A stretch of DNA of 57,385 bases, from assembly GCA_958296065.1 (NCBI GenBank), contig CATQHX010000054.1, positions 1 through 57,385 of the forward strand, written 5' to 3'. The notes under the pieces are model-generated. The model worked only from the letters and a program-made list of their open reading frames with translations. It ran no database searches and was not told the DNA's origin. Source of the stretch: Vicinamibacterales bacterium (GTDB lineage: Bacteria; Acidobacteriota; Vicinamibacteria; Vicinamibacterales; UBA8438). A program made the translations under genes and the position numbers. This document shows, piece by piece, positions 7,934 through 17,472 of this stretch (position 1 is the stretch's first letter; each line of letters starts with the position of its first letter).

Positions 7934-9530
7934 GCCATCCCGCAGACCTGCCCGCCGAGACCTTCACCCCGGAAGAGGAAGCCCGCCTGAAGCCCCGGTT
8001 CACGAACCTCGACCAGCGCTGCTTCGCGCTGCGCAACCTGCCCGAGACCGTCAAGGGAGCGCTCTTCGCCCGCTACTCCCGCTCGGCGAAGCCGCTGCGC
8101 CGCCTCTACCTCGACGAGTTCGACGCGCGGCCTGCCGGCCGGGACCAGCGAGGGCGGCGAGAAGAGCGACGAGCGCGCCGCCGCGCTCTACGACCGCGTG
8201 CTCGGCCAGTACGGCGACGACTCGGTCGCCCAGCTCGGCAGCGCCCACGTCGCCTGCGAGGGCGTCTCCAACGTCCTGACCAAAGATCCTCGAGCGCGGC
8301 CGCCTGATGTCGTACCTGGAGCAGTCGACCCGCTACGTGCCGTACACCGAGCGCCCGAACGGCCGCTGGAAGTACGTCACGCCGGCCGAGATCAACGACC
8401 CCGCCGACCGGCGGGACTACCGCGAAGTGCTCGACCACGCGTTCGAGACCTACGCCCGGTTCATCGGCTGCGCGCAAACGCACTTCCGGCGGCTCCATCC
8501 CCGGACGGCGGACGACCAGCCGGCCGCCTACGACCGGAGCATCCGCGCCAAGGCGCTCGACACCGTGCGCGGCCTGCTGCCCGCGGCGACGCGCAGCAAC
8601 CTCGGGATCCACGGCTCCGGACACGCCTTCGAGGCGCTGCTGCTGCGCCTCGGCGCCCACGAGCTCGACGAGGCGCAACGGATGGGCACCGCCATGCTCG
8701 CCGAGCTGCGGGAGGTGATCCCGGCCTTCGTCCAGCGGGTCGACCGCGAGGACCGCGGCCAACGGACGATCGACTACCTGCGCGGCCGCGCGCTGGCCGC
8801 CTGCCTGGCGACCAGGTGCGTCGAGGACGACGCCTTCCCCGGACCGCTCCCGGACGGCAACCAGGTGCGCCTGATCGACTGGAAGGGCGACGGCGAGGCC
8901 GCGGTGCTGGCCGCGGCGCTGTACCCCCACACCCCGTTCACGCTGCCCAGCCTGCAGCGCGCGGTCGAGCAGATGCCCGCGCACAAGCAGAGCGACCTGA
9001 TGCGCACGCTCGTCGGCGAACGGGAGAACCGGCGCCACCGGCCCGGCCGAGCATTCGAGCACGCCGACTACACCTTCGAGATCACCACCGACTACGGCGC
9101 GTTCCGGGACCTGCAGCGCCACCGGATGCTGACCATCGACTGGCAGCCCCTGACCACGCTCCACGGAGCGGAAGCGCCGGCCGCAATCGACGGCATCCCC
9201 GGACTGCGGGCCGCATGGTCCCGCGTCATGGAGGACGGCGACGAGCTGTACCAGTACCTGTTCCGCAACTACGGCCCCGCCGTCGCGCAGTACGCCGTCC
9301 CGATGGCCTTCCGCATCCGCTTCACGATGCGCATGAACGCCCGCGAGGCGATGCATGTCATCGAGCTGCGGACCCAGCCCGCGGGCCACCCGTCCTACCG
9401 GCGGATCTGCCAGCGGATGCACCGGCTCATCCGCGACCAGGCCGGTCCTCGCTCCTGCCGGTTCTCGGCGTCGATGCGGCCGAGTCCCGTGTCGTGGTTC
9501 GCGAACTGGATCGATCGCGGCCGGCGCGGC
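7930..9530 (+). pseudogene. thyX: ThyX-like flavin-dependent thymidylate synthase (double-domain type), frameshifted
   Basis: Reads as the long ThyX-related family with two ThyX-like halves (about 520 residues), related to enzymes that methylate dUMP using FAD and methylenetetrahydrofolate. The protein is split over three frames: 7930 to about 8131, then to about 8284, then onward. Removing one base at 8127-8132 (giving [15 protein letters not shown]) and one A from AAA at 8282-8284 (giving [20 protein letters not shown]) restores a continuous product. Family features are [33 protein letters not shown] and YAVPMAFRIRFTMRMNAREA. Coding sense is lost after RLIRDQAG (about 9446), so a third indel probably exists and the 3' end is approximate. 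It could be a pseudogene or carry sequencing errors. Confidence 0.7.
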
Positions 9531-9780
9531 CTACCTGCTGCGGAAGTACCCACGCGAAACCTCCATCCTGGCCAGCGAAGGCGGACTGTACGCGCTCGCC
9601 GTCTTTGGCTACATGGCGCTGACGCTCGTCCTGGTGCCGCTAAGTGCGCCGGCCTGGCTGCAAGTCCTCTCGATAGTCTCGTTCACCGCCCTGGGTCTGG
9701 GGCTCGCACCCACGACGGCCCGCAGGATCATCAGACGCTTGAACGCAGCGAACGCCGAACAAGAAGGCGAGAGCGAATGA
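9514..9780 (+). CDS. Small membrane protein, start not resolved
   Basis: From 9514 the frame reads IAAGAAYLLRKYPRETS, two hydrophobic helices (about LYALAVFGYMALTLVLVPL and LQVLSIVSFTALGLGLA) and a charged tail ending EQEGESE. This looks like a real small two-helix membrane protein with a cytoplasmic basic end (RRIIRRLN). No ATG or GTG precedes it sensibly in this frame, and the upstream frame is that of the damaged ThyX end. An indel near 9450-9514 probably hides the true start. The stop overlaps the next ATG. Confidence 0.45.
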   Translation: MAAGAAYLLRKYPRETSILASEGGLYALAVFGYMALTLVLVPLSAPAWLQVLSIVSFTALGLGLAPTTARRIIRRLNAANAEQEGESE

Positions 9781-9938
9781 CTCGCAACGAACGTTCCGCC
9801 CTCGAAGCGCTGCAAGACGAGATAGACCGCGAGCGGACGAGTGCCGAATGCCCGTGCGTTCGCGCGCTGCTCGTGATCCTGTCGAACGGCCTGGCCCGAA
9901 TCGCACACGCCGACCAGCAAGAGCGGCAGGCCGCCTGA
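9777..9938 (+). CDS. Small hypothetical protein
   Basis: A 53-residue protein whose ATG overlaps the stop of the membrane protein (ATGA), which decides the start. It is helical and charged at first (ERSALEALQDEIDRER), with two Cys (ECPCVRALLVILSNGL) in a mildly hydrophobic helix. Not recognised. The longer open frame reaching back to 8307 is the ThyX reading plus non-coding sequence, not one protein. Confidence 0.5.
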   Translation: MTRNERSALEALQDEIDRERTSAECPCVRALLVILSNGLARIAHADQQERQAA

Positions 9939-9983
9939 CCACCGCCGGCACCAGCACGGAGAACAAGCCCGCCGGATCGACAG

Positions 9984-10509
9984 ATGCCAAAGAACGACCG
10001 GCAAGAACGGACGCCAACCTACCGCTGGACGCTCGAGCGGGACCCCGGCAACTTGCTCGCCCCGAAGAAGAAGCACGTCCTCGTCTGCGGCCTCAACCCG
10101 TCGACAGCCGACGCGGAACGCGACGACCCCACCAGCCGGCGCGTCATCGGCTTCGCCCGCAGAGAGCAGGCCACGCACCTGACAATGGTCAACCTCTACG
10201 CGGCAAGAACCACCGACCCGAAGGGCCTCAAGGACTTCGGCGACCCGGTCGGCGCCGCCAACGACCAGGTGATAGCCGATGCCGCTCGCAAGGCCGACCT
10301 GATCATCGCCGCCTGGGGCAAGCCGCCCGGAAAGGCCGCCAAGGCCCGCGCACAGCGGGTGCTCGACCTGCTGACCGCCGCCGGCGACGTCTACCGCATC
10401 GGACCGCCGACCCTCGAAGGCCACCCCCCGGCACCCGCTGTACCTGCCCGAGAGCGCGACGCGAACGCCTCTCGAGCTGCATGCCGCCAAGCGGAGACCG
10501 CCGCCGTGA
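9984..10509 (+). CDS. DUF1643 protein, frameshifted near its end
   Basis: A DUF1643 family protein of unknown activity, frequent on phages and plasmids. Family motifs are HVLVCGLNPSTADAERDDPT (about residue 31), FARREQATHLTMVNLYAAR and DLIIAAWGKPP. As given, the frame runs into the next gene and stops only at 10937. The canonical ending GHPRHPLYLP appears when one C is removed from the six-C run at 10424-10429, and the protein then stops at 10509. Both halves are well conserved, so a homopolymer indel is the likeliest explanation. Start ATG 9984 is the only reasonable one. Confidence 0.8.
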
Positions 10510-10544
10510 AGACGCGGCCACGGTGCCTTAAACCTGTACCTGCA

Positions 10545-10937
10545 ATGCGCAACCTCACGAACACGGCGGTCCTCATCCAGCACCCGACCGGCGGGCACAC
10601 GCTGAGCAGGCCGGCCACCACACCATTGGATCCGCCGGAGCTGTACGACGAGCAGGCCGTCGCGGTGCGGCTCGGCCCGAAACAGTGCCCGGTCATGGTC
10701 CGCAGGCGGCGCGAGTGCGGAGCCGCAGAGCGCGAGCGTCTCAACGACGAGCTGCGCCGGCACGTCAACGAGGACCGCGACGAGACCGGCGACGGAATCG
10801 TCCTGGTCGAGCGCGACCTGCTTCCGCTGGTCGACCACGACCTGCGCAACAGCGTGTTCACGCCGGAACCGGCAGTCAGCACGCTCAAGGCCAGTCCCCT
10901 CGTCCGCTGCCTGACCGCCGCGGGAGACCTGCCATGA
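10545..10937 (+). CDS. Hypothetical protein coupled to an HTH protein
   Basis: A 130-residue protein that I do not recognise, in the same apparent frame as the damaged DUF1643 reading but a separate gene with its own ATG at 10545. It contains VLIQHPTGGHTL, an Arg-rich middle (MVRRRRECGAAERERLNDEL) and DGIVLVERDLLPLVDHDLR. Its stop overlaps the ATG of an HTH gene. Small gene plus coupled HTH gene is the layout of many regulatory or toxin-antitoxin pairs, but nothing resembles a known toxin fold, so this stays a possibility. Confidence 0.55.
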   Translation: MRNLTNTAVLIQHPTGGHTLSRPATTPLDPPELYDEQAVAVRLGPKQCPVMVRRRRECGAAERERLNDELRRHVNEDRDETGDGIVLVERDLLPLVDHDLRNSVFTPEPAVSTLKASPLVRCLTAAGDLP

Positions 10938-11221
10938 GCCAGCCGCACCACGACGCCCCCAAGAGCCGCGGCCGCGGCCCCGGCTACCGCCGGATGGTCG
11001 ACGAGGAGAGCGTCATCCTCGACATCACCGAAACGCTCGTTGAGGCCATGAACGAGGCCGGGATGACCCGCGAGGAGGTCGCCGCCCACGCAGGCGTGCA
11101 CCCCGGCGCCCTGCAGCGCGAGATCGAAGGCGCCGCCCGCATCCCGCTGCGCGACCTCATCCGCGTCGCGGCCGTCCTCGGACTGAAGCCGAAGCTGACC
11201 CACGCCCACAACCCGCGGTGA
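10934..11221 (+). CDS. XRE/Cro-type helix-turn-helix protein
   Basis: A 95-residue DNA-binding protein. Residues about 25-88 form an XRE-like five-helix domain: ILDITETLVEAMNEAGMTRE, EVAAHAGVHPGALQREIEG as the helix-turn-helix, then LRDLIRVAAVLGLKPKL. The N-terminal 22 residues are a Gly/Arg-rich tail (KSRGRGPGYRR). It is probably a repressor or antitoxin acting on its own operon. The ATGA overlap with the gene at 10545 sets the start. No operator is obvious. Confidence 0.75.
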   Translation: MSQPHHDAPKSRGRGPGYRRMVDEESVILDITETLVEAMNEAGMTREEVAAHAGVHPGALQREIEGAARIPLRDLIRVAAVLGLKPKLTHAHNPR

Positions 11222-11318
11222 CCGCCGCGCACACACGTACTTGACCGAAGCGGGCCTCCAGCTTGCATTCAGAATTCCAGACGACAATGATCAGTGTGTC
11301 CAGCTGGGAGCACTGAGC

Positions 11319-11552
11319 ATGCAAAGCGCGACAGTCTCAACCGACCGCCTGTTGCACGGAGCACTCTGGGAACTCGCCGCTCAACACTTGGGGCCACAGG
11401 CCACGCACGAAGAAATAGCGAAGCTCTCGACAGAGTGGTACTACGGACCAAGAAGACACGAGCACGCAAAGGAAACACCGGTACAACGCTGGCAGCGTGA
11501 GGCGGAGTTCAACGCGACGCAGCGCAGCATCCAAAAGGCCTCCGGCTCATGA
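11319..11552 (+). CDS. Small helical protein paired with a PIN protein (putative antitoxin)
   Basis: A 77-residue helical protein. ATG 11319 has a good ribosome-binding site (GGAG at 11307-11310); an upstream TTG at 11241 would add 26 residues of poor character. Its stop overlaps the start of the PIN-domain gene (ATGA), the usual layout for an antitoxin followed by its nuclease. It is homologous to the orphan protein at 39713: both have LGP.A...EI.KL....Y, then E.P......EAE.....R.I..SG. There is no recognisable DNA-binding motif. Gene and partner lie in a stretch less GC-rich than the rest, consistent with later acquisition. Confidence 0.6.
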   Translation: MQSATVSTDRLLHGALWELAAQHLGPQATHEEIAKLSTEWYYGPRRHEHAKETPVQRWQREAEFNATQRSIQKASGS

Positions 11553-12487
11553 TCCTGGTAGACACCAGCGAACTGAAACGCCCGACACAACGCAAGCTCC
11601 ACGCAGCGTGGTGCGAACTACACGGGCGACAGGTTCTCGCGCCACCGAGCGTAGCCCGCGAGTTGGCGCCACTAGCCGCCGACACCATATGGACCGGAAC
11701 GAAGAGCGCCGCCGAAACGTTGCTCGAACTCGACAACGCAAACGTACCCGTAGAACGCCGAGCTGAACTTCGACAGCAGGCCTGGTGGGCCCAAGTGTGG
11801 CGCAACACCTCCAGCCCGTACCGGATCGTCCAGCTGACCACGGAACAGCAGGCACTGGCTTCCAGGCTGATCAACAAGATCGACGCCCGGTGCTTCCCGA
11901 CGACCGACCCCGACGATATCGGGGACCACACCGACGCCAGAATCGTATGCGAAAGCATGGCTCTGGGAGCGAAGATGCTCCTGACGAGCAACATGCGGAC
12001 CATCGATCACATCGAGGTCAACCGCTGGGCAACGGAAAACGGCAAGAGACTCGGGTTCAAGGCGCAGCCGGTACTCTACCAGGCCGACGCGACGCTGACC
12101 CATTGGACCAGCAAACCAGCAGAGATGGAACAATGGATACAAGCGGGGTTCCTCGCTTGCTGGCCACACGATGACGCAGCGTCCGCCAAGGAGGTCATCC
12201 AACGCACCCTCAAGGGGATCTCGGCAATGGCCCGAGGCAGCGGCGGCAAGCTCACAATGACCAGTGAAAGACTGATCAACGGACTGGAGAACCACCCCGA
12301 CCCGATAAGCCTGGTCGAACGAACAAGAGAACGCCTGCCCAGCCAGACCATCCAGACAGATCGAATCCACCCTTCATATACGCTGCACAGCCGCTCACAA
12401 CCCGCGACACCGCCAAGACCGCCAGATCCCGCCTCGGGATATGCCGACGGGCGCGAAGAAAATCGTCCTCGCCACCCGACACGCTAG
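11549..12487 (+). CDS. PIN-domain protein (putative RNase), active-site Asp present
   Basis: The first 170 residues fit a PIN nuclease: MILVDTSE with acidic residue D5, PPSVARELAPL, DARIVCES (about residue 130) and KMLLTSNMRTID (about 140-151), matching the usual D...E...D...D spacing. PIN toxins cleave RNA with bound Mg or Mn. About 140 further residues contain WIQAGFLACWPHDDA and GLENHPDPISLVE, found also in the paralogue at 14056 and not part of the PIN core. Coupled to the small protein at 11319. The composition is less GC-rich than the window. Toxin function is inference. Confidence 0.65.
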   Translation: MILVDTSELKRPTQRKLHAAWCELHGRQVLAPPSVARELAPLAADTIWTGTKSAAETLLELDNANVPVERRAELRQQAWWAQVWRNTSSPYRIVQLTTEQQALASRLINKIDARCFPTTDPDDIGDHTDARIVCESMALGAKMLLTSNMRTIDHIEVNRWATENGKRLGFKAQPVLYQADATLTHWTSKPAEMEQWIQAGFLACWPHDDAASAKEVIQRTLKGISAMARGSGGKLTMTSERLINGLENHPDPISLVERTRERLPSQTIQTDRIHPSYTLHSRSQPATPPRPPDPASGYADGREENRPRHPTR

Positions 12488-12695
12488 CGAACAGGCAACT
12501 CAGAAGGACCTCCCCCAAAGCCAGAGAGTCCTCTTCAGTCGCTGAACCACCCTTCACGAACAAAGCCGTCATCACACTGAACGACGCGCCTGTGCACCAG
12601 CGCCCCACAACTCGAGCAGCGCGTGCTCCCACTGCTCAGCGGCGACCCGCCGCGCTGGAACCCGCCCGACCGCAGCGAGGAGCAGCCGCCGCCCG

Positions 12696-12701
12696 TACAC
12701 T
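12696..12701 (+). promoter_or_regulatory. TACACT -10-like box upstream of the lipoprotein gene
   Basis: CCCGTACACTCC lies 20 bases before ATG 12722, with GAGGAGAG between as ribosome-binding site. The 234-base spacer 12488-12721 shows nothing else I can name. Confidence 0.35.
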
Positions 12702-12721
12702 CCGTCCGAGGAGAGAAGAAC

Positions 12722-13147
12722 ATGAAGATCATGCGGACCGTGCTGGCAGTGCTGGCAGTGGCGTCAGCCGCAGGCTGCAACGACGCCCAGATAGCATCGA
12801 GCAACCTGTCGCGGGCAGCCGACAACTTCGAGATCCTCAGACGGGTCGTGTTCCTCAACGGGATCACCGACACCTACCTGCTGTCGATCGAAGGACTTTG
12901 CGCGATCGAGGACCAGTCGAACCAGCTCGAGGTCACCTGCAAGGTCGGCGAGAACAACGAGTTCAAGAAGCACTTCCTGGGGCTGAGCGACAACGTGACC
13001 TACTTCGCCGAACAGATCGACGGAGCGCAGGTGAGCGCGTACCACTACCGGGTCGTGTTCAAGCCGCAGGCGATCATCCCGGATATCGACCTCCGCGGCA
13101 GCGCGCGGGAACTGCTCGAAAACGCGTCCGAGAACGCGAATCCCTGA
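12722..13147 (+). CDS. Phage-type small beta-sandwich lipoprotein
   Basis: A 141-residue lipoprotein. The signal peptide MKIMRTVLAVLAVASAAGC ends in a lipobox with the acylated Cys at residue 19. The mature part, with NLSRAADNFEILRRVVFLNG, TYLLSIEGLC, LGLSDNVTYFAEQ and YHYRVVFKPQAIIPDIDLR, matches a small lipoprotein family common in tailed phages and their prophages, where the role is not established. It should sit in the inner or outer membrane facing the periplasm. The start ATG 12722 has GAGGAG upstream; the frame is open from 12623. It is the clearest phage-derived gene in the left half. Confidence 0.8.
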   Translation: MKIMRTVLAVLAVASAAGCNDAQIASSNLSRAADNFEILRRVVFLNGITDTYLLSIEGLCAIEDQSNQLEVTCKVGENNEFKKHFLGLSDNVTYFAEQIDGAQVSAYHYRVVFKPQAIIPDIDLRGSARELLENASENANP

Positions 13148-13297
13148 CCCGACCCAGCCCTGGGCGAGCAGTCAAGACCCCACCCCGCAGACCCGCCAGG
13201 CGAGCCCTGGGAGCCGCACACGCTCCCAGGGCCACCGGGCCGGGGACACCAACGCCGGGTCCTCACCGAACGCGCGACGAGCCCGCCGAGCAGACCC

Positions 13298-13624
13298 ATG
13301 ACCGGCTACAACACCGAGTGCGTTCCGCAGACGACGCAGGCGCTCCACGGCGCGACCCGGCGTGAGCTGCACCTGCAGCTGACGGTGATCTTCGCGTGCG
13401 GCCGCAAGGCGCCGTACGTCTACAGCCACCGCTTCAAGCCGGCCGAGAACCGGCGGCCGTGCAAGCGCTGCGCCGCAGTGGCCGACATCCTTCCGACGCT
13501 GTCCTGGAAACAGGTGGACCAGCGGTTCGCCGAGGAGTACGCCAAGCCGACCGACGACACCGGCCGCGGCGGCGCCCCCGCCGAAGCGATCCAGGACTTG
13601 AAGCTCGGCGGATCCAGCCACTAG
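13298..13624 (+). CDS. Hypothetical Cys-containing protein
   Basis: A 108-residue basic protein that I do not recognise. It contains a possible zinc site (FACGRK about residue 34 and CKRC about 52) and a helical segment (LSWKQVDQRFAEEYAKP). No signal peptide or membrane helix. It lies between the lipoprotein and another small unknown gene in the same direction. Confidence 0.6.
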   Translation: MTGYNTECVPQTTQALHGATRRELHLQLTVIFACGRKAPYVYSHRFKPAENRRPCKRCAAVADILPTLSWKQVDQRFAEEYAKPTDDTGRGGAPAEAIQDLKLGGSSH

Positions 13625-13706
13625 ACCCGCACCGACGGCCAGCAGCCGCCGGCCGATAAAACGCCCTCCGGACCCGACGGCGCAAGAAGCCGCCGCAGAG
13701 ACCACC

Positions 13707-13985
13707 ATGGACAGCAAACCCGGCCCGCCCCCGAGCCCGCCGCTTGTACCCGACACGCTGACGGTGGTGCTGATCGACCCGTCGCCCAACCACGCCGCTA
13801 TCATCCACGAGAACGAGTGGCGGCCCTACGGCCGCCGGACCGTCCAGATCAAGCTCACCGAGGAGCAGCGCCGCCAGCTCGCTCCCCGCAACACGGGAAC
13901 CGCCCGCGGAAAACACACCTGGGAACACATCCTCCAGGCATGGCTCGAGCCCGCGACCAACCCGCTGTCTCCCGGAACCGCGTGA
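13707..13985 (+). CDS. Hypothetical small protein
   Basis: A 92-residue protein that I do not recognise. After a Pro-rich start it reads TLTVVLIDPSPNHAAIIHE, then RRTVQIKLTEEQRRQLAPR and a C-terminal helix ending near WEHILQAWLEP. It occupies the position upstream of the second PIN-like gene that the putative antitoxin holds at the first, but is not related to it. Confidence 0.6.
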   Translation: MDSKPGPPPSPPLVPDTLTVVLIDPSPNHAAIIHENEWRPYGRRTVQIKLTEEQRRQLAPRNTGTARGKHTWEHILQAWLEPATNPLSPGTA

Positions 13986-14055
13986 CGAAAGCACGCCCGG
14001 GAAGGCGACAGGCGCCCCCGCCGCCGGCGCCACGGCGCCACGACCCACCACGACC

Positions 14056-14964
14056 ATGACCCTGTTCCATACCAGCGAGATCAAGGACCCGACGACGCGG
14101 GCGCTGTACGCGGCATGGCATGAGCTGTGCGACCGCGACCTCAAGGTGAAAATGCCGCCGGCGGTAGCCGAGCAGCTCACGCCGCTCACCAACACCGGCA
14201 TATGCGCCGGCGTCAACCTGGCCGCCGTCCTGCTCGCCAACCACCGCGAGCAAGGCGACGCAAGACCGAGGACACAGCTCGAAGAAGAGATGTGGTGGAC
14301 CGACATGTGGCTGCGCAACGAGGCGCCCTACAGGATCGAGCGCCTGAGCGAGTTTGACGCCGCGGCAGCGACCATGTTTCTCGACGAGATCGACCCGCGG
14401 TGCTTCCCGGCGACCCCGCCGGACGACATCCGCGCAAGCGCCGAAGCACGGATCGTCTGCGAGACGATCGCGCTGAATACCGTGATGTACGTGACGGCCG
14501 ACATGCGGGAGATCGACATCGTCGAAGTGAACCGCTGGGCCAAGGAATCCGGCTACGTGCAAAGCGAGAACGGCAGACGGGTGCTTTACGACGCCGATAC
14601 CACGATGACCGAATGGACGTACCACCCCGATGGGCTCGAGCACTGGGTCCAGGCCGGCCTGCTGGCCTGCTGGCCACCAGACGACGGCGCGCCCGCCGTG
14701 AACGTCCTGCGCAACACGCGCCGCCGCATCGGAGCGATGGTCCGCGCAGGATCGCTTCCGGCAGCCGGGCAGCGCCTGCTCAACGGCCTGAACACACACC
14801 CTGACCCGCTCGGCCTGGTCGAACAGGTCCGCGAGCACCTGCCGAGCGCCACCCTCGAGGCCGACCGGCTGTACCCGCACCACCACGCCGGGCCGCCGAG
14901 CCCGCAACAACCGCCCAGCCCGCAGACGCCCAGGAGCCACGAGACCGACCGCCTGACCGACTGA
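14056..14964 (+). CDS. PIN-like paralogue lacking the first catalytic Asp
   Basis: Clear paralogue of the protein at 11549 over its whole length: DPRCFPATPPDDI, EARIVCETIAL, VTADMREID, EVNRWAKE, HWVQAGLLACWPPDD and GLNTHPDPLGLVE. The N-terminal motif reads FHTSE, so the first PIN acidic residue is His5; the later acidic positions seem kept. It may be an inactive or altered nuclease, perhaps a decoy or regulator. It has typical GC content for the window, unlike its paralogue, and no partner of the 11319 type upstream. Confidence 0.6.
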   Translation: MTLFHTSEIKDPTTRALYAAWHELCDRDLKVKMPPAVAEQLTPLTNTGICAGVNLAAVLLANHREQGDARPRTQLEEEMWWTDMWLRNEAPYRIERLSEFDAAAATMFLDEIDPRCFPATPPDDIRASAEARIVCETIALNTVMYVTADMREIDIVEVNRWAKESGYVQSENGRRVLYDADTTMTEWTYHPDGLEHWVQAGLLACWPPDDGAPAVNVLRNTRRRIGAMVRAGSLPAAGQRLLNGLNTHPDPLGLVEQVREHLPSATLEADRLYPHHHAGPPSPQQPPSPQTPRSHETDRLTD

Positions 14965-15079
14965 CGCAAGTCAGCCCGAAGGCCGACCGGAACCGCCGGA
15001 CCGGCATCCACGACGGCGACTGACGCCGGATGAGCGCCGCCGCGCCCGGACACCGCCCCCGAACGCCCAGGAAGACACG

Positions 15080-16782
15080 ATGCCAGAGACCTTGCTACCC
15101 ACGACGATCCGCGCCCGCGTCCACGAGGACGCCATCAGCCGCGTCACCCGCTTCTTCAACGCCACGACCGTCGAGACGCTGAACGAGCTGTTTCAGAACG
15201 CCCGCCGCGCCGGCGCCACCCGCGTCGACGTCACCATCGCCGACGGCGAGGTGCGCGTCGCCGACGACGGCCACGGCATCGCCCGGCCGGCGGCCCTGCT
15301 CGCCTTCGGACAGAGCCGGTGGGACACCGACACCGCCCGGCGCGAGGACCCAGCCGGCATGGGCGTCTACGCGCTGGCCCGCCGCACGAGGGTCACCATC
15401 CGCTCCCGGCCGCGCCCCGCCGACGGACACCGGCTTCCCGCATGGGAGGTCCACCTGACGCCGGAACACTTCCTCGGCAAGCGCGACGCGGCAGTCAGCA
15501 TCATCGACGCGGCGACGCTGCCCTTCGGCACCGAGGTCGTCTTCGACGACGACAAGGCCAACACGGGCAGCGTCGACATCGCGGCAGAGCACTTCCCGCT
15601 GCCCGTCACCTGCAACGGCAGCGATGTCGAGCGGCGGGACTTCCTGCACGACGCGATCCACATCGAGCACTGGCGCGGCATCCGCCTCGGCGTCCGCTCC
15701 GTGAGCCACCACCCGGGACGAGGTCCCGAGCTCAACTTCCACGGCATCCGCATCGAGGACGTCCGCCTGCCGGTCATCGCTTCGATGGAGTCCCACTGGT
15801 ACGCCAAGGCCGACGTGGTCGACTGCGCCGATCTCGAGCTGGTGCTGCCGGCGCGCAAGGCGATCGTCGAGACCCGGTTCGTCGAGCAGCTGCGGAACGC
15901 CTGCCGGACGGCGATCTACCGCGCCATGCTGAAGGTCGACAAGCAGATCAGCGTCCCGGCGGAGGTGCGGGCCGACGCGCTGAGCCACGGCGTCGACCTG
16001 CCGGTAGCCCGCGCCGAGCTCGCGCGCTGGTGGCCCACCTACGCGAACGAGTACTCCACCAAGCGGGAGGACCCGCACCGCACCGCCCTGCCGGACAGGC
16101 CGATCGTCGTCGAGGCCGACATCCCGCCGTGCGACCAGGTCGCGCTCTGGCGCGCAGCGAGGCGCTCGGACATATCGCACCGCCTGTGCGCCGAGGAGCC
16201 GCGCTACCGCGGCTACCCCTGGTACGACAGCCTTCCCAAGGTGAAGAAGGTCACCACCAGGGTGGTCCTCCAAGGCGTCCTCGACGGCGAGGAGCTGAGC
16301 ATCGAGGAGCAGCGCACGCGGCACGTGCCGTTTCACACGGCCCGTCCGGAACGGATCACCTTCGTCCTCGAGACCATCGACGGCGACGGCGCCATCGAGC
16401 ACGTGTGCATCTTCGCCGACGATTCGGCGACGATGACGTCAGCTGGCCGGACGACGTCGGCGTGCTCGTCACCGAGAAGAGCGACATCACACCCGACGAG
16501 CTCGCGGACCTGATGTACGACGCGTACTTCTCCCCGTCCGACGACTGCGAGGCCGACAGCTACGAGACGCAGCAGGACGACTACCGCCAGGCGGCACAGT
16601 CCAAGGCGCTGGAGCTGCTGGCCTCGGCCGAAGAGGCGATGCTGTCGAACGTACGAACGGCCGTCTACCGCTCGATCCTGCAACACCTGCCGCGCGACCG
16701 CGACACGATCATCCGGATCCACAGGGACAAGCCCATCGAGATCACGATCGAGCCGGCCGAGACCGAAAACGACACGGCGTAA
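15080..16782 (+). CDS. GHKL (Hsp90/histidine-kinase-type) ATPase with a novel C-terminal module, one frameshift
   Basis: An ATP-binding protein of the GHKL superfamily. Residues 1-160 hold the Bergerat fold: ETLNELFQNARRAG (N box, about residue 32), VRVADDGHGIARP (G1, 58) and DPAGMGVYAL (G2, 92). The middle is unassigned. From about residue 350 the protein has a module shared with the products at 22933 and 49328: VALWRAARRSDI, YPWYDSLPKVKKV, and at the end a GVLVTEKSDITPDELADLM-type helix pair. The frame breaks near 16428, where adding one G restores DDSGDDDVSWPDD and the reading continues to 16782; the uncorrected frame stops at 16513. It is probably a chaperone-like or signalling ATPase; no His-kinase phosphorylation motif is visible. 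Confidence 0.7.
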
Positions 16783-16913
16783 ACGCTCCGGGCGCGCCGG
16801 GATCGCCCTCGCCGACTGCAGCGGGAGCGCTCCGCATCCCGGCGCGCCCACCCCGACCCGGACCGTGTCCGCAACACTCTCGAACAGCCACAGAACGCCT
16901 GCCGGGACACCCC

Positions 16914-17459
16914 ATGACGAGCGAAGCCACGCTGTACGAGAACGCACGAATCGACGCGGCGATAATCGGCGAGATCAACGAAACGGAGCACCAGCCCTTC
17001 TTGCTCCAGACGTACGCCTCCGCCATCCGAAGGACACGGTCCATATCCCTGCTCGCCGGCAACGGCGAACCCGACTGGCGGGAGACCGCGGCCCTGATCG
17101 GCGACGACGCCGCCCTCGAAGCGCTCGTCCACTGCGGCGCAATCAGGACGCGGAACACCGAACGCGAGCAGGACAGCCGCACGAACCAGGGCTGGCTGCA
17201 AATGCAATGGCGGGCGATGGACCACAACCTGCGCAACCAGATCGCCGAGGGGATACGGCGAGCAGCCGAGACCAGCCTGCCCGTGACGGACACGGCAGGC
17301 GCGGCCGGTGCGCAGACGATCGGCGAACGACAGGGAGCATGGCTCCAAGACGGCCGGCTCCGCTGGGACATCTCGCAGCTGCCCGCCCGCGCCCGCGCCG
17401 CAATCGAAAACGCCGTCGACGAGATGCACCCGAAGGCGTCAAGGTCCGCACAGCAGTAG
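16914..17459 (+). CDS. Hypothetical protein
   Basis: A 181-residue, mostly helical soluble protein that I do not recognise. Segments include IDAAIIGEINETEHQPFLL, ISLLAGNGEPDW, MQWRAMDHNLRNQIAEGIRR and LSQLPARARAAIENAVDEMH-like helices. An AACACT -10-like box lies about 40 bases upstream. It lies 13 bases before the next gene, so the two are probably co-transcribed. Confidence 0.6.
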   Translation: MTSEATLYENARIDAAIIGEINETEHQPFLLQTYASAIRRTRSISLLAGNGEPDWRETAALIGDDAALEALVHCGAIRTRNTEREQDSRTNQGWLQMQWRAMDHNLRNQIAEGIRRAAETSLPVTDTAGAAGAQTIGERQGAWLQDGRLRWDISQLPARARAAIENAVDEMHPKASRSAQQ

Positions 17460-17472
17460 AGGAGTACAAACG

